Below are positions 44,336 to 55,255 of a stretch of 64,000 nt of DNA, one piece after another. The position numbers and the translations under genes are program-made. This DNA comes from Aphrocallistes beatrix (Eukaryota > Porifera > Hexactinellida > Sceptrulophora > Aphrocallistidae), in the NCBI GenBank assembly GCA_963281255.1, contig OY725489.1, positions 4,402,001-4,466,000 on the forward strand. Direction: 5' to 3'. Positions within the stretch are counted from its first letter, which is position 1. Each line of letters opens with the position of its first letter. Under the pieces are notes generated by a model. The model saw only the letters and a list, made by a program, of their open reading frames with translations. It had not been told where the DNA came from and did not search any database.

Positions 44336-45630
44336 TATCATCGATTTTACTGTAATACAAATTCTATGGAGAACTTTGAATAGATTAAAAAATGGCGAAT
44401 CTTGTCATGAAATAATTTCCCAAAAGTAGCTATTATTCTCAAAAAACAATGCAATAGTCACTAACAATGTATACAGAAATTTTGAAGCACCCAACGTGAT
44501 TATTTTGGAAGTTCAAAGCATTTATCTCCAAAATTCGTTCAAAGCCCCCCATTTATGGTCCAAAAACAGATTCCTCCATATCTCGGGAAATATATACCCA
44601 AATTAGTAGCTCTCAATTCCTAATATACTTTTCAAGACGGTGTATATCTGATTCTTAAATAATAAGTGTACTACATGGAATGGAATGCTAAGGAGTTTTT
44701 TTAAATTTTTATCACGTGATGACGTAGCATTTTCCGAAAATCCTGACTTGAAAACTAAAAGTCGTAGACTCTCGCTCTAACTTCCTAATATACTTTTTAG
44801 AAGCTCTTTATTCATTCTAAACCGATGAATTATACTTTATAGTGCTAGGAATATGAATTATATTCCCTAATTGGTTCAAAATATTCGGGGTTATTGGCCT
44901 CAAGGTAATTTGTGAATTTTTAGTATAATTTTGCTATTTTCACCAAAATCTGTTGGAATACATCTAATTCATTAGTATAGAAGCGATTAAATGCCCATGG
45001 ATGCTTTTATTTATCGTTAATAGCTCATTTTACATCGTTCTTAACGTTAAAACTTCAAATCCCTATATCTCGGAACTTTAAAATTCCAAAATTGACCATC
45101 TTTCAAAAATTTTAACTTAAAATTGCTTTGAGATAGAGGTTTGAAAATTTCAGGAGTTGTTCCATATCATTAGGCGATGAGCGTAGGACCACTCGATTTT
45201 CGATATTTTATAAATTTGTGATTTTATTGGTGATTTCCAAAGAAAATCGGACTTTTTTCGCCGTTTTTTGGCTATTTTTTCAAACCCCTATAAAATTAAC
45301 AATTTGGTTATTTTAACTTTCTTTTGGTTCTATGCGATAGCAAATTTTATAGACTATATATGAATAAATTTTCGAAGCATTTGATCCAAACATGTGTTTC
45401 AAAAAAATCACAGAGTGGAGGAGGGCTTACCATTAAGATGTGCTAGGGAAAAACGAAAAAAACCGACTTTGAGACGCTGTAACTCAAAAACTAGAAATGC
45501 GAACCAAAAACTGTTTGGTATGTCTCAATATCTTTTAATTGCACTACCTGCCCACGCTTAACATCTTATATATCTCTATTCTTGATATATGCTGTGAGCC
45601 AAACCTATGGATTTTTCACGGGCGGTATCT
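44336..45630. mobile_element. piggyBac-like element C, second copy (inverted, truncated)
   Basis: This is the inverted partner of about 30082-31372; 30091 pairs with 45621 and 31341 with 44370, so the two copies are colinear to within a base. The intact end is ATTTTTCACGGGCGGTATCT followed by TTAA (45631-45634). The other end is missing. Identity looks like about 90 percent by eye. No transposase. Confidence 0.8.
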
Positions 45631-46157
45631 TTAAGTTCTCGTTGAAGTTGTATAATTTCATCTCGAGTGAAAATATTATTTTCATTAGTTTCATTCTGCT
45701 TGAGAATTTTGACCTTCATCGGCATACTTCCATACCCAAGAAGTGGTATAACATTCGACATCGACGAAGCTGCTCGTTGACGTAGTATAGTCGATACCAC
45801 TGCGTCACTAAGCCCTTTTCGATTTAATGTATCGACAATATTTTGCACGGAGTTACGCTTTGCGCATATACGAATTTTCATTATAGACGTGCATTTTCGA
45901 CACTTAACTGGTGTTTGCCTATCCCAAGTGTTTTGATTAACTCGTGCAAGTGGATTTGTGTCAATGATTGGATTTCCTGCTTTTCGTTTAACGCCTTTTT
46001 GACCCTTGTATATTTTGCAAACAATGCAATCATCGGAATTGTGCTGCCTCGTTATCAACATTGGAGATGTCTCAGAGGAGAACACCACTAGGCTTTGATT
46101 TCCTAGTGCCAATTTCGAGTTTGTGAAGAGCAGATACACATGATTTGCACAGCACAC
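45576..46157 (-). CDS. Unknown Cys-containing protein fused to a transposon end
   Basis: A 193-codon frame reads leftward. Residues 35-150 look protein-like: HNSDDCIVCKIYKGQKG, WDRQTPVKCRKCTSIMKIRI, SVQNIVDTLNRKGLSDAVV and TRDEIIQLQRELKD. Four cysteines in two CxxC pairs suggest a small metal-binding module. The last 19 residues (KDTAREKSIGLAHSIYQE) come from the inserted piggyBac-like end, so the original C-terminus is lost. No family is recognised. It could be a host exon or part of another transposon. Confidence 0.4.
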   Translation of the reverse strand: MCCANHVYLLFTNSKLALGNQSLVVFSSETSPMLITRQHNSDDCIVCKIYKGQKGVKRKAGNPIIDTNPLARVNQNTWDRQTPVKCRKCTSIMKIRICAKRNSVQNIVDTLNRKGLSDAVVSTILRQRAASSMSNVIPLLGYGSMPMKVKILKQNETNENNIFTRDEIIQLQRELKDTAREKSIGLAHSIYQE

Positions 46158-46780
46158 ATGGAAATAAAGGGATAACCTCTGGAGAATATGCTATCTCATT
46201 GTCTATATCGATATCGTACCTATATAATATCAACTGATTGGAGTTTCAAAATCTTCGAAGAACATAATCGACAAACATTCTTCACTGCTTCTAAATGATA
46301 TGATGACATTGTGATACAAAGTGGATTAATATGTGTGTATTTTAGTGAAATTAACTAATTATTTGAGTTTTATTTGAGAAAGTACAAAAAATCAAATGGG
46401 TGTGTGAAGAAATTCACACACTAATAAATATTCTACAGAGCGTAAATATTTAATAGAATTTGATAAGAATTCTGAAACATACGATAAATACAAATAATCC
46501 CACCATGATAAGGAATACATACTTGTGCGTACCCTAGAAAAATCCAGAACAATAATCTTTTGAAATTAGAAAAAAAATTAAATATAATCCGATCATTTTC
46601 TGCTGACTGAACTTTATTCCAATATGGCTAGTTATTCATCAAATTTCAATGAAAGATTACATAAATAGACAAATATCATGCTTTTAAGACTTGTGGCTTT
46701 CGAATTAAAAATGGATAAAGATACGATGCAACGAACAAATACTTATGTTTTTATAGTAAATGCAACATTAACTGGATATA
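46158..46780. other. Gap, no gene seen
   Basis: AT-rich; nothing recognised. Confidence 0.4.
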
Positions 46781-47117
46781 CCGTATTCACCTGAATAAGC
46801 GCCGGGCTCGAATAACGTCGGACGCCGGGGCATTCTAGTTCTCTGAACATCATATCAAACTAGTATTCTCAGCAGTGGCATAGATGCAAGTGCTTTTTGA
46901 AACATTACATTATCCTTTTAATAGAACTAACATTCTCAGTTGTGGTAAAAATAAAAGTGCCAGTCAATGTAGTAATCAAAAAAAAGAGCGCCGGGTCAAT
47001 ATAGCGAATGAAAAAAATAAGCGCCGGGGCTTGAATAAGCGCCAGTTTGAATAAGCGCCAGGTCTAAAGGGTGAACGAAATAAATAAGCACCCAGGCGCT
47101 TTTTCGAAGCAATACGG
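46781..47117. mobile_element. GAATAAGCG MITE, copy 2
   Basis: The ends CCGTATTCACCTGAATAAGC and the inverted TTTTTCGAAGCAATACGG are flanked by TA (46779-46780, 47118-47119). Internal sequence is shared with 10363-10737. Confidence 0.85.
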
Positions 47118-47630
47118 TATATCAAATAGTATATACGAATAATGAAAGTTAAACAAATTCAAAAAAAGGGGGGGAGCTATCATGTCCGACATCTTGCGAA
47201 TAGTTACTATTACTTGAAGTAAAACATATTAAAAGGTCTTAAATTAATATATAACTGTTAATCATGATTGGTCTATACGATAAAATGAATTGATTGCATT
47301 TAAATATGGAAAATATGCTAGGGAAAGGCTTTGTGGACAAATTAGACAAATTTCTACTGAGTATTGTGAAAATCGAAAAGTCAAGTCCCTAATTCAGAAA
47401 ACCTTCGTACTTTGACAAATATACAGTTACCATGATATTAAACATCATTTATGTCGCACAGTAGATCAAACAATGGCATTATTTCGGTTGACAAATTGTT
47501 TTAGAAAAAGATTCAAGTATAATTTTTAGAGGTTTCTGAGCTCAGACGGAAGGTGCTATAACTAGACCAAATGATTTAAACGATCGATGAATTTTTTTCT
47601 ACAAACACCTACATATATACTATCTAAAAA
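47118..47630. other. Gap, no gene seen
   Basis: AT-rich; nothing recognised. Confidence 0.4.
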
Positions 47631-47846
47631 TTAACATAATTCATTGGTGTCTCTCCAAAGGATTGAAACTTCATTTTTCAGGTAGTACATTCTTTCTAGT
47701 TGCAAAATTTCTTTAACGTAGTTAACAGCCATATTACATGTGTAGCCTCGGGCTTCTACTCTTTCTGCAAATAGTTTTCTGGCTATTGCATAGCTTTTAG
47801 GATATTTGAAACCGCTAGAACAATATTTAAGGTCATGATTGTCCAA
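47631..47846 (-). CDS. Unknown short frame
   Basis: This is a 71-codon frame from ATG. It has protein-like composition (YPKSYAIARKLFAERVEARG, NYVKEILQLERMYYLKNEV) but no recognised family and no neighbouring continuation. It may be an exon or chance. Confidence 0.25.
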   Translation of the reverse strand: MDNHDLKYCSSGFKYPKSYAIARKLFAERVEARGYTCNMAVNYVKEILQLERMYYLKNEVSILWRDTNELC

Positions 47847-47964
47847 ATGAATTCCAAATTTGCTTCAAATTGCCACAGATGATGACAAAACTGCTGGTTG
47901 ATTTTGCTGTCCATTCTTATCTCCATTATTGCTCAGTTTCTAAATTTTACTATAATTCAAAGTT

Positions 47965-49187
47965 AAGGTTGGTGTTTCCTTCCAGAACTAACTTTAAAAG
48001 TTTTCATTATTCTCTCCTGAATTTTTTTGTGGAAACTATTCTCGATGAGTTATCTGCAAAATTACACTTTTCGGGAGCACAAGAAGTAAGAGAAAAATTA
48101 TTTTTTTCCCAAATGACCTAATTTATAGAGGACATTCAAGGAAACTTCAATGCCTTATGCCTCTTTTACTCAATTATTCTTGCACAAAATGGTTGAATCT
48201 AGAAAATAATAGGAATAGAATTTTCAATTTTAACCAAAATAATTTTTTCTTTCAAATTTCGTTTATACAAAATTTAGAGGCAGATTTTCGTAAGGAAAAA
48301 TATTTTAACTTTTTTCAAATGTGGAATATCAAAAATCTGTCTCTATCATTTTGTTTTACGTGACGAGATCTTTCTAAAACCGTCGAGTTTTTAACTCTAC
48401 GACCTTTGTAACTAGAGATTCCTCCTTTGTAAAATTGATTTTTTTGAGTGCTAAAAACAGGCTACAAAGCAATTTTCTTCGGAAAGGCTTGATTTCCATT
48501 AGTTTTTACTGTATTCTGATAATAAATAACATCAAAACATCCTAAATCAACAACTTATAGTAGTACTTAACTTCAAAATATGACATATCAAATTTTTTCA
48601 AATCATGACACCTTCAAAAGTGTGAAAAAGTTGACAGTTATCACTGGGGGCTCAAAAATGACCATGTCCGATGGTTTCCGCCGAAATCCCATACCAATAC
48701 CTTTATTCGACTATGCCAGGTCGTTATTTTAAAACTGAATTCGTACTCAACATTAAATTTCCAGCAATTTGATATATATATTGACCATATTTGGAAATAT
48801 TTTTGGTTGCCTTTTCCTAGCAACGGTCAGGAATGTTAAATTATTCCTGGCCGTTGCTAGGCACGGTCAAACAAAAATGTTTCCAAATATGGTCAATATA
48901 TATATCAAATTGCTGGAAATCTAGTGCTGAGAATGAATTCAGCATTAAAAAGATGATCTGGCACTGTTAAAAGAAGTTATAGGTGTGGGACATTTCGCAT
49001 TTAAAATGTGTCGTTTTTAGAGCGACACCAGGTGATACAAGTGGCTCAAAGTGGCGAAATATTGGGGCTGGAGTTATAAAAATCGGGATTATTGTTTAGA
49101 ACCCCTATAAGGATCTAAAAATGATAAAACAGCAATTTGGGCACATTTTTAATAAAAAACAAGTTTCGCATGGGAAACACCAACCTT
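47965..49187. mobile_element. piggyBac-like non-autonomous element B
   Basis: The ends are AAGGTTGGTGTTTCC and the inverted GGAAACACCAACCTT. Reading it as GGTTGG...CCAACC leaves TTAA on both sides. Its right part, inverted, matches 15932-16700 of element A and preserves the empty CCTGG site of the MITE found there. The CCTAGCAACGG hairpin MITE is at 48816-48862. No transposase. Confidence 0.78.
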
Positions 49188-49248
49188 AATTAAATAAATA
49201 GGTAGTAACTAATAATATGGAGTTAGATAAATAAAATAAGACTCATAC

Positions 49249-49360
49249 TTCTTGATAATTTTATTGAACGCTTTAACAAGTCCATCGCTTTGTGGATGGT
49301 AAGCAGTGGTTCTTCTAAGCTCAACATCAAGTTGTGAATTGAAATCTTGAAATTCCTAAT
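49249..49360 (-). other. LTR-retroelement integrase fossil
   Basis: A short stretch read on the minus strand resembles the end of the integrase core of Ty3/Gypsy-type elements (ELRRTTAYHPQSDGLV followed by an FNK-type motif). It is an isolated fragment with no terminal repeats or other pol parts visible, so it is an old, broken relic. Confidence 0.6.
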
Positions 49361-50254
49361 ACTTTAGCCAACAGATACTTTCACATCAATCCAATGGGTT
49401 AATTGGGAAGTTAGGTAAATAAGGAGGACACAGCTAATTTAGGGCGTATTCTCTTGTTTATTCATTAGATACTATAAATTAACTATATATATATATAAAT
49501 ATCAGGTGTCCATGACAAAATATATGCATCTATCTTGCTCGAGAATTATTTGCCTTTGCCGCTATAGAAAACTTTAGGAACTCAGATGAATATATCAGAT
49601 GAATATATCTTGCTAGCGATTCAATACCCCCTGGTAAAACGTTTTGAGGGGCGTTCAACTACAAATTTGATCAGGTAGGGATGATGTTGCAAATTAGATG
49701 AGATGCCAGGAGTTTTGTGGAGGGATAATTGGTTGGAGTTCTCGTTGGGGCTGAAGTGGGAGCGCTGCATTAGAATTGCAGTCGAGATATGTTTTTCTCT
49801 AAAAGGATTGAAAAAGTCTATAAATTTGTTAGTGTCGTCTAATTCATTGGATGAGAATTACCTCAACCATAGCCTACTCTAATAATGCCTCACAGTAAAA
49901 TAATCAAGGATGCAGTAATAGCCGATTTAATTAATACACGATTAGCCTAAAATCGTTAACCGTGTAGGATATATAAACATGGCATCAAAGTACATATATC
50001 CGTTGTCAGAATTTCGATTAGTCATCATATTGTTGCGCAACAGGTCATTTTAATTAACCCATAGCTTAACAGAGTATAAGAATTATACGTAAATACACAG
50101 AGTGGGGTCGATTAAGACCCCAGATCAAAAATAGCCATAAACTGCTGAGGACAAAAGGAATTTAATTGAAATTAGGCAGGTGGCATTATATTAAAAAACA
50201 ACACAATTTGTAGAGGATTTTTTAACTTGGAACAAATTTGACTTTGTCTAACAA
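49361..50254. other. Gap, no gene seen
   Basis: AT-rich with a short TA run near 49482-49496. Nothing recognised. Confidence 0.4.
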
Positions 50255-50462
50255 AAGACCCCACAAAGTTACTCTATGTAGATGTCGTGAAGTCACTCGG
50301 GTACCTAAAGACCCCATCAAGTTACTCTATGTAGATGTTGTGAAGCCACTGGGGTACTTAAAGACTCCACCAAGTTACTCTACGTACTTGTTGTGAAGTC
50401 ACTGGGGTACCTAAAGACCCCACTAGCTTACCCCACGTAGATGTTCTGAAGTCACTGGGGCA
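50255..50462. repeat. 53-bp tandem repeat, about four units
   Basis: Units begin GTACCTAAAGACCCCA at about 50301, 50354 and 50407, with an earlier partial unit from 50255. Each includes AAGTTACTCTATGTAGATGT and GTGAAGTCACTGGG. A related phrase (ACCCCACTAACTTAC) recurs near 52402, on the far side of the hAT relic. Confidence 0.8.
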
Positions 50463-50673
50463 GGGGCGTAGACAAGGGGGTTTTCCGTTGCTCGGAATCC
50501 CCCATTTAAATATATGTAATAGTAGAGCATTTGTATGGTACATCCGAGTTCTACTGTATTTAACTCAAGTGTTAATTTAGAAGGGATTCTAAATATCCCG
50601 CTCAATTGAACATATAGGCCTGATATTTGAAGTATAAATTCACATATCGTATTTAGAGAGATATTCTTGATTA

Positions 50674-52288
50674 ATGTCGCAACCTCCGTGGAAAAAGTTG
50701 TTTGACTTTGGTTTTGTAGCCGTTTCTCTAAACAAAAGGCAAAAAACCTCTGAAAATCCAGTAGATAATTCAGAATCACCAATTGCATCAACAGCGATCT
50801 GTCCTCAGTTATTTTTCGGTTTCAATACAACCAGTTCTTTTTCAGCTGCGACTGGAACGACGTCCGATATTGAACCTTTTGACGATCGTTGCGATCACCC
50901 GAATCCCATAGTGATGAGTGACTAAGGAAAGATGATTTTATGACTGAGATTTTATGACTCCAACAAGCGCTGGCATTAAAAGAACTGCTACCGTCCCGGG
51001 TCAGATGTTGTGTTTCCGACGAAGATAGAGTCGGAATAGCTCACTCATTCCAGTATGCATGGCTTCGAGAATACAACTGGCTTTCCTAGTGTGAAGTTTC
51101 TGATGGAAGCTACTGTTTCGCATGCATCCTGTTTAATAAGCATCCACAAATTGGCATTCCAGGAGCTGCTGACGGCCGTAATCGACTCGTTACAGGACAT
51201 CGCAATAGAGGATGGTTGGAACAGAAATCCTCTCACAAGGCCAACTCTTTGCTAAATGCTGTGAAGTAGTTTGGTTTTATCCATGCTTTTGTTGTAGTAA
51301 GACATACCGTATTGCTTCGAATAAGCTCCCGGGCGCTTATTTATTTCGTGCATACTTTAGTCCCGGCGCTTATTCGAGCCCAGGAGCTTATTCAAGCTCC
51401 GGCGTTTATTTATTTCGCTCACCCTTTCTTATTCAGGGAAATACGGTAGTTTGGAATTTATTAAACGCATCACTACCTCTCTCCAGAGCCGTATCCATGA
51501 CATTGTTTGTGCCTATAATGAAATTGCCCACGTTGTACAAACGATCAGTACATTGATGATGAACATACAGTCTGGTTCTCCAAGGCAGAAACATTGTCCA
51601 ATACAATTGGGAGTGATGGAACAGCCGTGCCATGGGTATGCGGACAGCAGCAGAACCGTAGCAATACACCTGCTACAACAGCCGCTAAGTACTTAAAGAG
51701 AACCACAACAATTCTGTTCTTTGACCAGCTACTTAGTCAAATGCACTGCCGCTTTTCTAATTTGCAAAAAAGGCTCGCTCCAATGGCAATCGTGCCTGCA
51801 CCCTTTTCCTTGTCGAAGGTGCGGAAGATGTAATCGTCACTATACATGGTTTGATCTTCCTTCTCCAACTTCCTTCGCTGAGGAACTCACTGTTTGGAAA
51901 CAAGTGGAAGGGCTTATCCATAGCAAATCTATCAGCCACTCTGACAGCAGCACTTCAGAAAGCAAATCAACTGGTCTTTCCGAATATCCATCGGTTACTT
52001 AGAATCATGGCCACTTTGCCTGTTACCAGTTGTGAACGTGAGCGGTCAATTAGCGTACTATGCAGGCTGAAGACTTACATGCGATCAAACATTGGAGAAG
52101 AGCGACTCACTTGTTTGGTACTGCTCTGCACTAAGTATGATCTAGAGTTGGACATGAACCAAATCATCAATATCACGATTCACGTTTGCTGCACAACATC
52201 CTCGACGCATGGTGCTGTGAGTTTCCTGAGCCATCTGCTGCCGGACCTGAATTTTGTACCATCGTCACTGATGGCTATATTCTTATAA
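50674..52288 (+). pseudogene. hAT transposase relic, ZMYM/ZNF862-like
   Basis: Pieces of a hAT-type transposase are spread over several frames. The first (50674-50925) is a Ser/Thr-rich N-terminus. Around 51055-51255 ATVSHASCLISIHKLAFQEL is readable. Around 51451-51560 SLQSRIHDIVCAYNEIAHVV matches the helical insertion of these proteins. The C-terminal dimerisation domain (51990-52165) reads ATLPVTSCERERSISVLCRL, KTYMRSNIGEERLTCLVLL and so on. At least three frame breaks are needed, and a MITE is inserted at 51307-51446. No terminal repeats identified. Confidence 0.75.
51307..51446. mobile_element. GAATAAGCG MITE, copy 3 (short)
   Basis: The ends CCGTATTGCTTCGAATAAGC and the inverted CTTATTCAGGGAAATACGG are flanked by TA (51305-51306, 51447-51448). 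140 bp, mostly terminal sequence. It is inserted in the hAT relic, so it is younger than the hAT. Confidence 0.85.
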
Positions 52289-52599
52289 TTCTGTACTTAT
52301 TTGTGCTCTAATTAATTCCAGTAGAGAAAAAATTAAAATACAAGTAAGATATTGGGAACTCCCACTAGTAACAACACTGGCAACGCACCTCCCGGGGTAT
52401 CAAAATACCCCACTAACTTACTTTGGTGCAAAGAGGGGCAATAATATTGTCGACCGCTAACATTATCTTTAAAGTTATGTAGTTTTAAATGGAAATTAAT
52501 GTCAATTGACTGATTGAATAGATGCCAAACTGGCAAACTACCAATCCGTGAGATATCGTTTGAAATCCGTGAGATTTCGTCTGAAATTCCTTATAAGAA

Positions 52600-53808
52600 A
52601 ATATTATGATGCTGCAGTTTGCTTCCTGCACTCTAATGCAGTTTAGCTAAAACGTTCCTACAAAAGCGACTCAGTATCACATGCAGTGGTGTTGCTGCGG
52701 GAGTACAGTCTTTCAGATTGTGGGACGCTGCTCCCATTCTTTTTTGAATGGACTGGATACAATTTGCTTAGAATCTTGGGATCCCGATATTCAATCCCAA
52801 ACAATTGCAATTGGATAGTATAAGTTTCCAATTTCTATATAGTCTCTTTTATACATTTGGATTCAGAATCGGTGTTCAATAATGACATGATTTAAGATGA
52901 CAAGAACCACTAATTAGTGTAGCTCCTATAAAGAGATGCCCTTATAACATGGACGGCGTTCTACGTCCGTCCGTTCGTCTACCCTGCCTTGCGAAAACTA
53001 ATTGTCCGATTGCTACCAAATTAGTTATGTAGAATTCGTTGGTAGTGTAGATGTGTCATGGAGGTTATTTTAGCGAAATTTCGTCATTTCCGGATTGTAC
53101 ACCTATATATTCATTTCTTTATTGAAATTTGTATTTTAAGGTAGAATCGAGTTCTCAACGGCTTATTTAGTATCTCGAATTTTGTACATTTATAGTAATA
53201 TATTTGTTTTTATCATAATTTGGAAGTTTGAAATATTTGCAGATTGTATTTCAACCCAGTGTCTGAGGTAATATAATTCATGGTTCTCCCAAATAAATTG
53301 GCAAATGATATCGGCAAATGTTCTTCTTCTTATGTCTTGGTTTTCGTTACATTTGATATCCCTTCAACTTTATGGCATATCAACCGATTGCACTTCCGAA
53401 ATGTGATGTGTCGCTCCAATATAGCCTCGAATATCCTAGAAAGAACCCTGACTGTCAAAATGCCTTCCATATAAAGGCTTATCTGTCGATATTCCTTCTT
53501 ACAAAGGTGTGTCGTCCGACATCCCTTATCTCGGCGCATCTGCTCGATACGCCAAAACGGCCTGGGGAGAACACAGTAACTGTTATATCACGAAGCGACA
53601 GCTTAGGTGCCTCAAGTTTGGATTAGTAGATCCATCTAGCTGCCTTACGGATGCTATTCTGGGGGTAATTACTCTAGTTTGAGGCGTGTGACTGGCTAGT
53701 TCCCCACCCAAGGGTACTGCTAAGGGGTTTCTGCTCTCCATAAGCCTCATCTGCAGGACGGTAATCCTGGACCCCGAGGCGATCCATGACCCCTCTCCTC
53801 CTCATAAC
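52600..53808. other. Inside P-like element, no gene recognised
   Basis: Near 52950-52985 a GGACGGCGTTCTACGTCCGTCC stretch can fold back, in line with palindromic repeat ends. Open frames on both strands at 53280-53630 overlap and match nothing known. Confidence 0.35.
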
Positions 53809-54499
53809 GTGGACCTCTACGGTTCCCGAACGATTCTACCTTTGCATAAGCTGTTATTTATAGCAGCGATCATCCGACTTCTAGCTCAGAAGGATGGGGC
53901 TAAGTTGGATATCAGCTCATTGCCGGTATACGTTTGTTGCAGACCAGATCAAGTAGAGGTTGACACCCAGATAATAAAGGAATTGGACCCACCACTAGAA
54001 CTAGATAGCAACCAGGAAATGATTTCAATATGTAGGCAAGACTGGGTGCCAAGAACTCTAGTCGACGATTTCTTCTATGGCTTAATCAGCACATCAAAAT
54101 TGGCAAAAGCACCACTGAGGATACCATCTTTGCTTCTAATGAGCCAACTTCCGACAGCTTTAAGGAGTAATGGGAGAATGGATGGAACATCATGCAGCCT
54201 TAAGTATGTGCGAATGTCGTGGCTTCATCAAACGAGTACTGGACGTGCTTCCGGAGAAAGGAGTCCCGCTCGATCAGGCATCCCGTGATGTTAATTTAGA
54301 CCGGTGTGGGAAAAATGTTGAGGTGGTTGAGTGGACTCGTTCCTTGCCTGGCCGCATAGCCCGCGTCCGATGTGAAAAGTCAGCTCCCTCGCTTGCAACT
54401 CTGCGTGAACGGCATCATTTTTTGTGCAAAAATATAGATACACAGTTATTGAAGCCCAAGTGGTTTTGTAATTCATGTGGCGATGCAGGCAATCCTTAA
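53809..54499 (+). CDS. Two overlapping unknown frames
   Basis: Frames 53809-54288 (159 codons) and 54170-54499 (109 codons) are higher in GC than the surroundings. The first has LPLHKLLFIAAIIRLLAQKD and RQDWVPRTLVDDFFYGLIS; the second ends with a CxxC-type motif (WFCNSCGDAG). They could be two parts of one broken gene. No family is recognised. Their position inside the P-like element suggests a later passenger or a captured fragment. Confidence 0.3.
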
Positions 54500-55255
54500 A
54501 TAAGGTTGCATACTTACCAATCATCCAGGGATTTTGTGTTGATTTAGATGGTCATTAATTTCTTTTAAAAGTAATTGAAGCAAATTATATGAATAGTATC
54601 CTAAAAAATTGTTAAACATGTTTAATATACCAATTAACGACTAAAATAGTAATAATGATTAGCAGCAAGGAATTTGACTTTTAAATCGGGGGAAATTTGT
54701 CGAAATGGGTTTGCAGATGTGAGCTTGCATCTTATGTAACCTAAATCACTTAAAATTACTAATAACATAGCCTACTATACATAAGGCCTCACAACTGATT
54801 GTGGATTTTGGACCAAGGATGCTCGTGTCGACCGAAGTGAAATTTAACGAAATGTCTTCTACTTGTTAAAATCACCATTACTGGGTATAATAAAGTATTC
54901 TAGGATATATATTGATACTCTACAGGCGTTTGCAATAAATTAACATATTTTTCCCATTGAAATACATTAGAATAGTAGTAAACATAGGTCTTTATTTTGC
55001 ATTATGATCAACAAACGATACATAACTAGACATACATTAATTGTAAATACTACATACATAAATCAATACACAGCACAGAAATAACGCACAGAATAAACTT
55101 TATGATTTAGAGGATATGTTGGCTTCTAAGTGGGATAGTTCACATCATGGTTCGTATCATTGCGGCCTTCTCCATGTTCCCTCACAGCCTGCAGCCATCC
55201 TTGCTAGCCTCTCCATATGTCACTATATTATACAAGTATTAAGCAATTAAACACA
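54500..55255. other. 3' side of P-like transposase, no gene seen
   Basis: AT-rich; possible 3' untranslated region of the transposase gene. Nothing recognised. Confidence 0.4.

Noticed and set aside
51594-51939. Several overlapping frames in the hAT relic as separate genes
   Set aside because: They overlap on both strands and only the hAT reading has family support.
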